A DNA stretch of 42,321 bases from an uncultured Spirochaetaceae bacterium (GTDB taxonomy: Bacteria; Spirochaetota; Spirochaetia; Sphaerochaetales; Sphaerochaetaceae), in assembly GCA_900315435.1 (NCBI GenBank), contig OMYY01000025.1, forward strand, positions 1-42,321, in the 5' to 3' direction. Made by a program: the position numbers and the translations under genes. Every line of letters starts with the position of its first letter. Positions within the stretch are counted from its first letter, which is position 1. Positions 23,262-30,910 of the stretch are shown one piece after another. Below the pieces are notes generated by a model. The model searched no databases. It saw only the letters and a program-made list of their open reading frames with translations, and was not told the DNA's origin.

Positions 23262-24566
23262 TTACGCAATATACCCCAACGCGCGCGGAAGACAAAGCGT
23301 CAGAGCCGGGCAAAGGATGATGACCGCCAACACCGCCATATAGGTGAAGTAGAACGGCAAGAAGCCTTTAATCGACTTCTCGATCGGGATTCCGGCAATC
23401 GAGCATCCGGCCCACAACGAGGTACCGACCGGCGGGGTCAGCAGACCGAGACCGAGGGTCAGGACCATGATCAGGCCGAAATGGTACGGGTTGTAGCCAA
23501 ACTTCATGGCCACCGGATAGAGGATCGGGGTCAGGAGGATCAGGAGGATCCCCATGTCCATGAAGCAGCCGAGGACAACCATCATGATGATCATCAGCAG
23601 CATGGCCACCGCGGGATTGCTGGAGACCGCCATCAAGCTGTTTGCCACACGGGTAGGAACCTTCAGGAACGCGAGCACATAGCTGAAAGCGCTGCTGGTG
23701 GCGATGATGGCCATGATCGTCCCGAGTGTCTTCAAGGACTGGCGCAGGCACTTCATGAATTTCTTGAAGTCCATCGTGTGATAGATACAAGTCGTCACGA
23801 ACAGCGCGTAGACGGCGGCAATGGCCCCCGCCTCGGTCGCGGTGAAGATGCCGGCGAGAATGCCTACGGCGACAATCAGGATGGTGACCAGACCTAGCAA
23901 TGCCTCGCGGATGATCACGATGTTCTCCCTCCAAGGGTGCCGCTCGCTGATCGGGTACTTCTTCTTCACGGCGATGATGAAAGAACAGGCGGACAACGCC
24001 ATCGTCAGGATGAACCCAGGCAGGTATCCGCACATGAACATCGTACTGATCGAGAGTCCGCTTCCCGCGGCGACGATATAGAAGATCATGTTCTGGCTCG
24101 GAGGAATGATGATGCCCTCGACGCTGCTGGTGCAGGTAACAGCGATCGTGTAATCGGCGTCGTATCCTTCCTTGATCATCGCCGGAATCAGGAACGAACC
24201 AATCGAGGAGACATCCGCGATCGAGCTGCCGGAGATTCCTCCGAAGAACATGGAGACCAGGCAGTTCACGATGGCGGTGCCACCCCGCATACGCCCGATC
24301 AGGACATTGCAGAACTTGGTAAGCCGGTCGCTGATACCGCCATCGGTCATGATCTGCGCCATGATGATGAAGAACGGCACGCACATGAAGGTAAAGCTGG
24401 TGATGCCGGTCGACATCTTCTGGAACAAGTTGAAGAACGGAATGCCCAGATAGGCAGCCGTGAACAGCGCGGAGACCCCAAGGCAGAAGGAGATGGGGAA
24501 CCGGAAAATCATCAGGATGACCAATGACGCGAACAAAAGCAAAGTACCCATTGCCATCTGGCTCAT
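23262..24566 (-). CDS. dctM: TRAP transporter large permease (DctM family)
   Basis: The 434-residue inner-membrane protein has about 12 hydrophobic segments and the DctM signatures (FMCVPFFIIMAQIM, then MFFGGISGSSIADVSSIGSF and IIPPSQNMIFYIVAAGSG). TRAP transporters use the sodium or proton gradient to import organic acids, including sialic acids, delivered by a periplasmic binding protein. Its start overlaps the end of dctQ by 4 bases. The neighbours (amino-sugar catabolic genes) suggest an N-acetylated sugar acid or amino sugar as substrate. Confidence 0.92.
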   Translation of the reverse strand: MSQMAMGTLLLFASLVILMIFRFPISFCLGVSALFTAAYLGIPFFNLFQKMSTGITSFTFMCVPFFIIMAQIMTDGGISDRLTKFCNVLIGRMRGGTAIVNCLVSMFFGGISGSSIADVSSIGSFLIPAMIKEGYDADYTIAVTCTSSVEGIIIPPSQNMIFYIVAAGSGLSISTMFMCGYLPGFILTMALSACSFIIAVKKKYPISERHPWRENIVIIREALLGLVTILIVAVGILAGIFTATEAGAIAAVYALFVTTCIYHTMDFKKFMKCLRQSLKTLGTIMAIIATSSAFSYVLAFLKVPTRVANSLMAVSSNPAVAMLLMIIMMVVLGCFMDMGILLILLTPILYPVAMKFGYNPYHFGLIMVLTLGLGLLTPPVGTSLWAGCSIAGIPIEKSIKGFLPFYFTYMAVLAVIILCPALTLCLPRALGYIA

Positions 24567-25126
24567 ACGCTGCCTCCTCTTTCCTTGTTCAGCTCCTCGG
24601 CAGTCTTCGGCTCATCGGAACGGGCATACTCGCTTGCCGGCTTGAGGATGGTATCCACGAAGTTGAAGCCGGCATACACGGCCATCAGCACGCCGCCAAG
24701 GATGAGCGGGGCGAAGAGCCATCCTTGGGAGAAGCCCGTGGCGGGCTGTCGTTTGGGAATGGCGAGACGGGTGATCATGATTCCATATCTGACCATCTCG
24801 ACACTGAACCAGACCAGGATTCCATGGCGGCCCAGGTCGAGCAGTTTCTTTCCTCTCGGGGGGATCTTTCCATACAGGAAATACAACGCCGCGTGAGAGT
24901 CGGTATAGATATCGAGAGGAATGCACAGGTATCCGAACCAGACCAGCAGCATCAGTGTGGCCTCTTCAGACCAACTGAAAGGATGCCCGAGCGTGCGGAG
25001 CACCACCTGGACAAAAGTGATGGCGATCTCGAGTATCAAGTCGTAACAGCACAGAGTGCGTTCGAATTCCGTGGCCTTGTCCAGGAACGAACGCAACCCC
25101 GCCAATCGTTGTGTTTTCATCATCAT
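24563..25126 (-). CDS. dctQ: TRAP transporter small permease (DctQ family)
   Basis: The 187-residue protein has four hydrophobic segments and the DctQ features LEIAITFVQVVLRTL, PFSWSEEATLMLLVWFGYL and the short SHAALYFLY cytoplasmic loop. It partners DctM in the membrane. Its end overlaps the dctM start (ATGA type). It follows dctP after a 66-base gap that contains a hairpin. The first three codons are ATG ATG ATG; any could be used. Confidence 0.88.
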   Translation of the reverse strand: MMMKTQRLAGLRSFLDKATEFERTLCCYDLILEIAITFVQVVLRTLGHPFSWSEEATLMLLVWFGYLCIPLDIYTDSHAALYFLYGKIPPRGKKLLDLGRHGILVWFSVEMVRYGIMITRLAIPKRQPATGFSQGWLFAPLILGGVLMAVYAGFNFVDTILKPASEYARSDEPKTAEELNKERGGSV

Positions 25127-25151
25127 GCACGTATCAGGGATAGGAAATGAA

Positions 25152-25177
25152 GACTGTCCCGCCGAGGCAGGACAGTC
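25152..25177 (-). promoter_or_regulatory. Intercistronic hairpin between dctP and dctQ
   Basis: GACTGTCC and GGACAGTC form an 8-base perfect stem extended by inner GC pairs, placed 16 bases after the dctP stop. On the minus strand only a short T-rich stretch (TTCATTTCC) follows. It fits partial termination or 3' protection of the dctP message, which would let the binding protein be made in excess over the permease. Confidence 0.6.
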
Positions 25178-25192
25178 CCGGAAAGAACAGTC

Positions 25193-26194
25193 TTAGTTGA
25201 CAGCCTTGATCTTCTCGATGACGTCCTTGTACTGGGGATACATGTCGTAGATAGCTCCGACAGCATTCTGGAATTCCTTGGCGTCAACCGTGTAGATCTT
25301 GCTTCCTGCCTTCTCGACAGCGGCGCGGCTTTCGTTCTGGAAGTCGTCCATCGCCTTTCTCTGCCAAGTTGCGGCTTCCTTCGCCGCCTCGCGAACCGCC
25401 TTCTGCTGGTCGCTGGAAAGCTTGTCCCAGGACTTCTTGCTCATCAGCAACATGGCCGGAGGAGCCATATGGCCGTCGAGGGTATAGTTCTTCGCGACCT
25501 CGTAATGGCCGGAGGTATAATAGGAGACGAAATCGTTCTCCGCGGCGTCGATCACGCCGGTCTGCAGACCCTGATAGACCTCACCGTATGCCATCGGGGT
25601 GGCGGCTCCACCGAGAAGCTCGACCATCTTGATGGCGACTTCCGACTGCTGGACACGGACTTTCATGCCTTTCAGGTCGGCGACGCTCTTGATCGGCTTC
25701 TTAGTCGAGTAGAAGTTGCGGCTCCCCGCTTCCCAGTATTCAAGACCGATCATGTTGTACTTCTCAAGCTGCTTGATGATTCCCTGTCCGATCTCTCCAT
25801 CCAGAACCTTGTACTTCTGGTCCATGCCGGTGAAGATGTACGGCAGTGTGAAGACGCCGACCTCGTCAGCCGTCGAGGCAAGGGCAGAAGTGTTGATACG
25901 TGCGAGATCAAGCGTTCCCGCCTGCACCTGGTCGATGGTCTCGTTCTCGGTGCCAAGCTGGGCGTCAAGGTAGACATCAACCTCCACACTTCCGTTGGTC
26001 TTTTCCTTCACCAGATCGGCGAACTTCTGCATGCCCTGGGAAATCGGGTTGTTCGCTGGCTGGTTCTCGGCCAGTCTCAGCTTGATGGTCTTGCCACTCG
26101 CGGCAGAACTGCCGGACTCGCTGGAGCCCTGGGCAAATGCAGCACTTGCTGCGACGACAGACAGCAACGCCAATGCCAATACACTCTTTTTCAT
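25193..26194 (-). CDS. dctP: TRAP transporter substrate-binding protein (DctP family)
   Basis: The 333-residue protein carries a signal peptide (MKKSVLALALLSVVAASAAF, cleavage after AFA before QGSSESG). It then shows DctP features: KLRLAENQPANNPISQGMQK, a mid region with GLEYWEAGSRNFYS, KGMKVRVQQSEVAIKMVELL and the AMAYGEVYQGLQTGVIDAAE-type segment near 190. The conserved Arg in KVRVQ binds the substrate carboxylate in the family. It is the first gene of the leftward row, behind a strong promoter and a LacI-type operator. An AGGAGG site precedes the ATG. A carboxylated amino sugar (such as sialic acid) is a plausible but unproved substrate. Confidence 0.92.
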   Translation of the reverse strand: MKKSVLALALLSVVAASAAFAQGSSESGSSAASGKTIKLRLAENQPANNPISQGMQKFADLVKEKTNGSVEVDVYLDAQLGTENETIDQVQAGTLDLARINTSALASTADEVGVFTLPYIFTGMDQKYKVLDGEIGQGIIKQLEKYNMIGLEYWEAGSRNFYSTKKPIKSVADLKGMKVRVQQSEVAIKMVELLGGAATPMAYGEVYQGLQTGVIDAAENDFVSYYTSGHYEVAKNYTLDGHMAPPAMLLMSKKSWDKLSSDQQKAVREAAKEAATWQRKAMDDFQNESRAAVEKAGSKIYTVDAKEFQNAVGAIYDMYPQYKDVIEKIKAVN

Positions 26195-26213
26195 TGGGAA
26201 AACCTCCTAAGAA

Positions 26214-26231
26214 AACGCTAACGTTAACGTT
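26214..26231. promoter_or_regulatory. LacI-type operator between dctP and nagA
   Basis: AACGCTAACGTTAACGTT contains the perfect palindrome AACGTTAACGTT (26220-26231), with a half-site repeated on its left. It lies just downstream of the dctP -10 and touches the -35 of the nagA promoter. A bound repressor would block both directions. The LacI-family regulator at 22162-23256 is the likely ligand. Confidence 0.7.
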
Positions 26232-26258
26232 TGACTTAATTATAACAAGGTCTATACT
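26231..26258 (+). promoter_or_regulatory. nagA promoter
   Basis: TTGACT (26231-26236) and TATACT (26253-26258) are 16 bases apart. They read toward nagA, 57 bases ahead of its ATG. The element interleaves with the oppositely directed dctP promoter. Confidence 0.6.
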
Positions 26259-26266
26259 GTTGTCAA
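26239..26266 (-). promoter_or_regulatory. dctP promoter
   Basis: On the minus strand TTGACA (26266-26261) and TATAAT (26244-26239) are 16 bases apart, both full consensus. The predicted start falls in or next to the palindromic operator, consistent with repression by a LacI protein. Confidence 0.75.
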
Positions 26267-26314
26267 CGAAGAATCTTGTCCCGTCACAAAGGCAGATTCC
26301 CAGAGGAGTACCAT

Positions 26315-27478
26315 ATGCTGTTTGCCAATGCTCGGCTCGTGCTGGAAAACCATACCGTCAAAGCATCGCTCAGGACTGAAGGCCCCCGCATCGAAGCCTA
26401 CGGAGAGCATCTTTCCGCTCTTCCGGGAGAGGAAGTCGTCGATTGCAAAGGGCTGTACCTGGCCCCAGGTTTCATTGACATCCATTCCCATGGCGGCGGC
26501 GGCCATGACATCATGGATGGAGATGCGGAGGACATCGTGCTGGCGGCCAAAGCGCATCTGAGGCATGGAACCACCACCTACTACCCCACGACCATGACCA
26601 ACACGGACGAGGCGACCATCCATACCTTCGAGTGCTTCCGCGAGGCAAGGAACTACGGAGATGCCATCCCCCATCTGGAAGGCATCCATATGGAAGGGCC
26701 CTACTTCAGCCCTGCCCAAGCCGGGGCCCAGGATCCTTCTTTCATCAAGATCCCGAAGCAAGAACACTACCGTCTGTTCCTCGAGAAGGGAGGTGATGTC
26801 ATCAAGCGGATTTCCTTCGCTCCCGAACTGCCCGGCGCCATCGAGATGGCTGACGCCCTTCGGGACACCGGCATCGTATTGGCCGCCGGCCATACCAACG
26901 CCACCTACCAGGAAATCAGCCGCGCATTCGACCATGGGGTGACCCACCTGACCCACTTCTACTCCGGCATGTCCACCATCCATCGTGAAGGCGGGTTCCG
27001 CATCCTTGGTGCGGTCGAGGCAGGCTACCTGATCGATGGGCTGACCATCGAGCTGATTGCCGACGGCATGCATCTGCCTCCTGAGTTGCTCAAGATGATC
27101 TTGAAATTGAAAGCCCACGACCATATCTCGCTCTGCACGGACAGCATGCGTGGAGCCGACATGCCCGAAGGACCGACAATCCTCGGACCGAAAGTCGGGG
27201 GTGTGAAATGTTTCGTCGAAGGTGGCATCGCCAAGATGCCGGACCATCAGGCCTTCGCCGGCAGCGTGGCGACGACCGACAGGCTGGTCAGAGTCATGCA
27301 CCAAAAGGCAGGGCTCACGATCGCAGAGGCCGTGGCGATGATGACCATCAACCCCGCCCGGGTGATGCACATCGACGGAAAGACCGGTTCAATCGCGGTA
27401 GGAAAGCAGGCTGACTTGGTGCTGTTCGACGAGAACATCCAAGTAAACGAGGTGTACGTGTCCGGCAAACGCGTCTAA
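26315..27478 (+). CDS. nagA: N-acetylglucosamine-6-phosphate deacetylase
   Basis: The 387-residue amidohydrolase has the NagA motifs: APGFIDIHSHGGGGHDIMDG (metal-site histidines), HLEGIHMEGPYFSPAQAGAQ (catalytic-site Glu), AAGHTNATYQE and THLTHFYSGMS (histidines), and DGMHLPPELL. ISLCTDSMRGADMPEG holds the catalytic Asp. It removes the acetyl group from GlcNAc-6-phosphate, feeding the two NagB proteins encoded on the other strand. GAGGAG precedes ATG 26315. It shares a control region with dctP. No sugar kinase is in the window, so the phosphorylated substrate must come from another locus. Confidence 0.9.
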   Translation: MLFANARLVLENHTVKASLRTEGPRIEAYGEHLSALPGEEVVDCKGLYLAPGFIDIHSHGGGGHDIMDGDAEDIVLAAKAHLRHGTTTYYPTTMTNTDEATIHTFECFREARNYGDAIPHLEGIHMEGPYFSPAQAGAQDPSFIKIPKQEHYRLFLEKGGDVIKRISFAPELPGAIEMADALRDTGIVLAAGHTNATYQEISRAFDHGVTHLTHFYSGMSTIHREGGFRILGAVEAGYLIDGLTIELIADGMHLPPELLKMILKLKAHDHISLCTDSMRGADMPEGPTILGPKVGGVKCFVEGGIAKMPDHQAFAGSVATTDRLVRVMHQKAGLTIAEAVAMMTINPARVMHIDGKTGSIAVGKQADLVLFDENIQVNEVYVSGKRV

Positions 27479-27497
27479 GAAATCTTTCGCGACCCCC

Positions 27498-27526
27498 TTG
27501 CAATTATTCTATGGAAAAGGTATTGT
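27498..27526 (+). promoter_or_regulatory. Promoter of the tRNA-Ala gene
   Basis: TTGCAA (27498-27503) and TATTGT (27521-27526) are 17 bases apart and end 12 bases before the tRNA 5' end, the usual placing for a tRNA promoter. Confidence 0.6.
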
Positions 27527-27538
27527 TTCTTCTGCAAC

Positions 27539-27612
27539 GGGGGCTTAGCTCAGTTGGCTAGAGCGTCTGCATGGCATGCAGAAGGTCGTCAGTTCAATTC
27601 TGATAGCCTCCA
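27539..27612 (+). tRNA. tRNA-Ala (anticodon GGC)
   Basis: The 74-base sequence folds into a full cloverleaf. The acceptor GGGGGCT pairs with AGCCTCC, including the G3:U70 wobble that defines alanine tRNAs. The D arm is GCTC...GAGC, the anticodon stem is TCTGC/GCAGA with loop ATGGCAT, and the T arm is GTCAG/CTGAT with TTCAATT. CCA is not encoded. An integrase gene starts just downstream, so the tRNA 3' end is the likely phage attachment site. Confidence 0.95.
27585..27612 (+). other. Probable prophage attachment site (left end)
   Basis: The 3' half of the tRNA-Ala gene is directly followed by a tyrosine-integrase gene and phage genes, the usual layout after integration into a tRNA. The exact core cannot be set because the right-hand copy is outside the window. 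Confidence 0.5.
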
Positions 27613-27708
27613 TACATTAATTCCTTGCGTTATAAAGAAATAACGTCAGTCATCACTGCTTGGTGTGACCAGTTGTGTTCCACCAGGCAGGATGCAAAAG
27701 GAATTTTC

Positions 27709-28836
27709 ATGCGCTACCACGCGCCATTCACCCTCATCAAACGGAAGAAAGTCTGGTATTACCGCGTCTATGACGAATGCGGGGAACGCCACACCTACAC
27801 GACTGCACGCACGAACAAGCTCGAGGCGTACCAGTATTGCTCTGACCTCCAGAGCCAGGGCCTTCTCGGTTTCTCCGCGTCCGGTCTCCCGACAGGAAGG
27901 ATGACTTTCGCGGACTTCGCGGCGGACTGGTGGACGCCTGCCTGCAGGTACGTGCGGGAATCGTCCCTGCTGGGAAGGCGCATCGGCAAGACTTATATGG
28001 AGCAGGCGGCCCGCATCCTCTGGAAGCGGCTCGTCCCCAAATGGGGCAGGTGCCTGCTTTCCGCGATCACCCCGGCCGCAATAGAGCAATGGGAGATGGC
28101 TCTCGTGCAACGCGAGGGCCTTGCCCCGAAGACCGCCAACTTCTACAAGGGAATCCTGAGCACGATGCTCGGGCAGGCCGTGCACGAGGGGCTCATCAAG
28201 GAGAACCCTTGCAAGGCGGCCCGCACGATGAGTGCGAGGGCCACCGAAAGGCGGGGAATCCTCACCCTGGAGGAAGTGGCCAGGCTCTTCGCGTCCCCTG
28301 ACGTCTGGGGCGGCGACCTGGTGGCCATGATCGCGAACATGACCGCCGCATGCACCGGGATGCGCAACAGGGAGGTGGCGGCACTCAAGGGAATGGACAT
28401 ACAGAAAGGTTTCATCCATGTCGCGCATTCGTACAACCGCATCGAGGGAGAGAAATGCACAAAGACCGGTGACGTGCGCAACATCCCCGTACCAGGATGG
28501 TTGGAGAAACGCTTGCGGCAGCTCTACATGGGAGATGACCGGTATCTCTTTTCATATGACGGTGAAAAACCCGCATCCACCCAAACTTTCGTAAGGAACC
28601 TGCATGACGCATGCGACAAGATTGGAGTCGACTGGAAGGCCAGGAACATCGTCTTCCATTCCTGGCGCCACTTCCTCAACTCCCTCCTGATCAACAATGG
28701 AGTTCCGGAAAGCGTGACCCAGCGCATGACGGGACACACGACCGATGCGATGACGGAGCACTACCTGCACTTCGACGCGACCCAGTTCGCCGGGGTGCTC
28801 GACGTCACGTCGGCAATCGTCAAGGATACGAGATGA
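27709..28836 (+). CDS. int: Phage tyrosine integrase
   Basis: The 375-residue protein has an N-terminal Arm-type domain (FTLIKRKKVWYYRVYDECGE) and a SAM-like core-binding domain (FADFAADWW to NPCKAAR). The catalytic domain has the active-site Arg in ACTGMRNREVAAL, HSWRHF (His and Arg), TGHTTDAMTEHYLHF (His and the nucleophilic Tyr). ATG at 27709 follows AAAAGGA; an in-frame extension upstream has no ribosome site. It would integrate and excise the element at the adjacent tRNA-Ala. It is the only recombinase gene visible in the window. Confidence 0.92.
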   Translation: MRYHAPFTLIKRKKVWYYRVYDECGERHTYTTARTNKLEAYQYCSDLQSQGLLGFSASGLPTGRMTFADFAADWWTPACRYVRESSLLGRRIGKTYMEQAARILWKRLVPKWGRCLLSAITPAAIEQWEMALVQREGLAPKTANFYKGILSTMLGQAVHEGLIKENPCKAARTMSARATERRGILTLEEVARLFASPDVWGGDLVAMIANMTAACTGMRNREVAALKGMDIQKGFIHVAHSYNRIEGEKCTKTGDVRNIPVPGWLEKRLRQLYMGDDRYLFSYDGEKPASTQTFVRNLHDACDKIGVDWKARNIVFHSWRHFLNSLLINNGVPESVTQRMTGHTTDAMTEHYLHFDATQFAGVLDVTSAIVKDTR

Positions 28837-28909
28837 TGTAAAAGATGCTTGAAAAGGAGGAAAACAAAACCTGCAAGGGAAAAAAGCTATTGCCACGCTG
28901 TGCTGAAAA

Positions 28910-28938
28910 GTTTACTTTTATGGAAATTTGTTTACTTT
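28910..28938. promoter_or_regulatory. Direct repeats ahead of the Panacea gene, possible operator
   Basis: GTTTACTTT occurs at 28910-28918 and 28930-28938, 20 bases apart (two helical turns). The second copy overlaps the -35 position of the promoter ahead of the Panacea/membrane protein pair. Such spacing suits a dimeric repressor and fits autoregulation of a toxin-antitoxin operon, but this rests on the repeat alone. Confidence 0.35.
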
Positions 28939-28964
28939 GTGGGAAAAAGTTAGGACAATATAAT
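28936..28964 (+). promoter_or_regulatory. Promoter of the Panacea/membrane-protein pair
   Basis: TATAAT (28959-28964) is a perfect -10, with a weak TTTGTG 17 bases upstream. The first gene starts 35 bases further on. Confidence 0.5.
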
Positions 28965-28999
28965 CGTGGTTCCCATGGCGGGGCTCGGGAGAGGACATC

Positions 29000-29527
29000 A
29001 TGGCAGTCCAGATGAAATACGGTGTCGAGGATGTTGCAAGGTACGTGTTGCTGGCATCCGACAAGGCGAACCATCCTGCATCCAATCTAAGGCTTCAGAA
29101 GCTACTCTACTTCACTGACGGTTACTATATGGCAATGCACGGAGAAAAGTCCGATTTGTTTAGAGAAAATTTCTGCGCCTGGAAATATGGTCCTGCCGTG
29201 CGTGAGGCGTACTTCCTTTTCATGCCGAACGGAGCCGACAGGATTCCCAAGGAACAATACGAGAACAAGGAGACTGCCTCTTTCAATGAGGCCACCAGAA
29301 GATACAACTTTATCTCATCGCCGTGGAATCAGGACATTATTTCAGAAAATGATCGGGGCTTCATCGATAATATCGTGAAACTTCTTGCTCGCTACGACGA
29401 CTTCACTCTCGTCGACATTTCCCATGACCCAAAGGGCCCATGGGCTAACCACTTCAACGGAGATTCGCGTTCCATCATTCCGAAGGAAGAAATCCGTCAG
29501 TATTTCAAAGGATTGCTGAGAAAATGA
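29000..29527 (+). CDS. Panacea-domain protein (probable antitoxin)
   Basis: The 175-residue protein has a Panacea (SocA/GepA, DUF4065-type) domain: a VARYVLLAS helix, the signature LRLQKLLYFTDGYYMAMHG, then FCAWKYGPAVREAYFLF. Panacea proteins serve as antitoxins that neutralise many unrelated toxins, and some are adaptors for protease degradation. GAGAGGA precedes ATG 29000. Its stop overlaps the start of a two-TM membrane-protein gene (ATGA), the close coupling expected of a toxin-antitoxin pair. It sits in the integrase region of the prophage, where superinfection or maintenance genes are common. Confidence 0.8.
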   Translation: MAVQMKYGVEDVARYVLLASDKANHPASNLRLQKLLYFTDGYYMAMHGEKSDLFRENFCAWKYGPAVREAYFLFMPNGADRIPKEQYENKETASFNEATRRYNFISSPWNQDIISENDRGFIDNIVKLLARYDDFTLVDISHDPKGPWANHFNGDSRSIIPKEEIRQYFKGLLRK

Positions 29528-30216
29528 AGACGAACGACAAAGGGTCTAGTCTTGCAGCCTCGGTAAAAGACCTTTTCGAGAAAGCTTCTGAGATACCGAA
29601 TCAAGTCGGCAACGAGACTGAGGAGGAGATTACAGAGGGTGATTTTCTCGTGAAATGTCTGCTTGATGACAAGTTCGATCCTTCCGCAATTGCCAACCGT
29701 CTTAAATCAGTCGATGACGAAAAGATCAGAATCCCCTACCATGTCATTTCCGAATTTGTCTACATGCATCAGGACGAGAACAATAAAATTGAATGGCTGA
29801 CAGCACGGATCAGGACTGTCAAACAATCCTGTAAAGAAAAACGCCAGAGGGAAATCCTGGACAAGATGCTCGACCATATCAAGCTTGCAGGCCTCCAGAT
29901 GGTCAAATTCTCTGAAATTCTCTCGACCCAGCGAGAATACATTCAAAAGGAGAAAGAAGACATTGAAGAAGCCAGGCATGACAACAACGCCCAGGTTGTT
30001 TCCATCCTGGCCATCTTCACTGCCGCAGCATTCGTACTTTTCGGAGGGATATCAGGACTCAGTGGGCTTTTCGACCTGCTACGAAGTCCAAGATGTTCCC
30101 TTGGAAAGATTGCTTTCGGGGTAACCGTCTACGGGGTGATGATGCTGATTGTTCTCTTTGTCCTATATTGGTTCGTCAAGAAGCTTGTGAATCCCCCAAA
30201 GCGCCAGGAAAAATAA
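29524..30216 (+). CDS. Two-TM membrane protein paired with Panacea protein (probable toxin)
   Basis: The 230-residue protein has a soluble, charged N-terminal region of about 150 residues with a helical, coiled-coil-like stretch (STQREYIQKEKEDIEEARHD). Two transmembrane segments follow, around AQVVSILAIFTAAAFVLFGG and TVYGVMMLIVLFVLYWFVKK, and a basic tail. The toxin reading is inferred from its ATGA overlap with the Panacea gene; Panacea partners are known to include membrane-damaging proteins. No enzymatic motif is visible. It could also be a membrane sensor for an abortive-infection response. Confidence 0.65.
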   Translation: MKTNDKGSSLAASVKDLFEKASEIPNQVGNETEEEITEGDFLVKCLLDDKFDPSAIANRLKSVDDEKIRIPYHVISEFVYMHQDENNKIEWLTARIRTVKQSCKEKRQREILDKMLDHIKLAGLQMVKFSEILSTQREYIQKEKEDIEEARHDNNAQVVSILAIFTAAAFVLFGGISGLSGLFDLLRSPRCSLGKIAFGVTVYGVMMLIVLFVLYWFVKKLVNPPKRQEK

Positions 30217-30218
30217 TT

Positions 30219-30345
30219 CTACTTCTTCCTCTTTTCCCTTCCGATGTCCCCCATCGTCCACATGAAGCCGATGCTGACCGATAGGCCTGTATCGATGTTG
30301 CCTCCGAGCCCGACCAGCAGTGTATGGATAGTTATCAGAAATGCG
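30219..30345 (-). pseudogene. Remnant of a phage envelope-spanning protein gene
   Basis: Reading leftward, about 40 codons end at TAG (30221-30219) and spell VGLGGNIDTGLSVSIGFMWT, then a basic end (GREKRKK). This resembles the C-terminal beta-strand regions of the genes at 30911-31492 and 31718-32245 (alternating hydrophobic and small residues with aromatic ends). There is no start codon with a ribosome site, and a stop lies just upstream. I take it as the 3' relic of a third member of this family. Confidence 0.4.
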
Positions 30346-30426
30346 AAATGATGCAGTTAATCTTTTCTGTAGTGCATCTGCGATGTAATATGGACACTGT
30401 GTTATCACAAGAAGGGGGATTTGAAT

Positions 30427-30900
30427 ATGGCAAAAAAGTTGTTGGCGGGATTACTCGCCTGCCTGATGCTGGTTCCAGTGCTTGCCGGATGTTCCGACGG
30501 CTCTGAGGATAGCCTACCCGCATGGTCTGAGGCTTCAGCCTACAATAGGGCAGGATTTGAGGTCATATGGACCGGCCTTTCCGACATCATGATCGATTTT
30601 GAAGCCAATGGATCCTATCCGGGAATCACGGGAACAGAAGAATCAGGACTGCTGACATTTTCCGGCGTGCAGAAGACGACGAACGTGGAGGGATATTCAT
30701 TCGACGTCACGATCAATGGCCGTATGCAGATATATGACGGCCAAAACAGTGCCGACATAGTGATTTCTTCCGCGCGTGGAGTCAATGCGACCCTAGGAAC
30801 GTTTTACGTCTCTTGCCACATACGCATGACCAACCAATCCAACACGCCGAAAATTACAATGCTGGTAGTCAATGGCACAGAATACGACCCGTACAAATGA
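30427..30900 (+). CDS. Small lipoprotein of the prophage
   Basis: The 157-residue protein begins MAKKLLAGLLACLMLVPVLA then GCSDGS, a clear lipobox (LAGC) for acylation at Cys22 or so. The mature part is polar and probably beta-rich. AAGGGGG lies 8 bases before ATG 30427; an upstream TTG is possible. It reads in the same direction as the integrase-side genes and opposite to the late genes. Phage-borne lipoproteins often change surface properties or block superinfection, but nothing in the sequence proves this. No family recognised. Confidence 0.7.
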   Translation: MAKKLLAGLLACLMLVPVLAGCSDGSEDSLPAWSEASAYNRAGFEVIWTGLSDIMIDFEANGSYPGITGTEESGLLTFSGVQKTTNVEGYSFDVTINGRMQIYDGQNSADIVISSARGVNATLGTFYVSCHIRMTNQSNTPKITMLVVNGTEYDPYK

Positions 30901-30910
30901 TCACCATTGT

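Noticed and set aside
22303-23343. 346-codon open frame on the plus strand
   Set aside because: Antisense to the LacI-family regulator; no ribosome site and no motif.
28844-29014. 56-codon frame after the integrase with a CxxC-like start
   Set aside because: It runs through the promoter, direct repeats and start of the Panacea gene and has no ribosome site of its own.
30163-30408. 81-codon minus-strand frame
   Set aside because: It overlaps the toxin-like gene end and reads in a different frame from the recognisable beta-strand relic ending at 30219.
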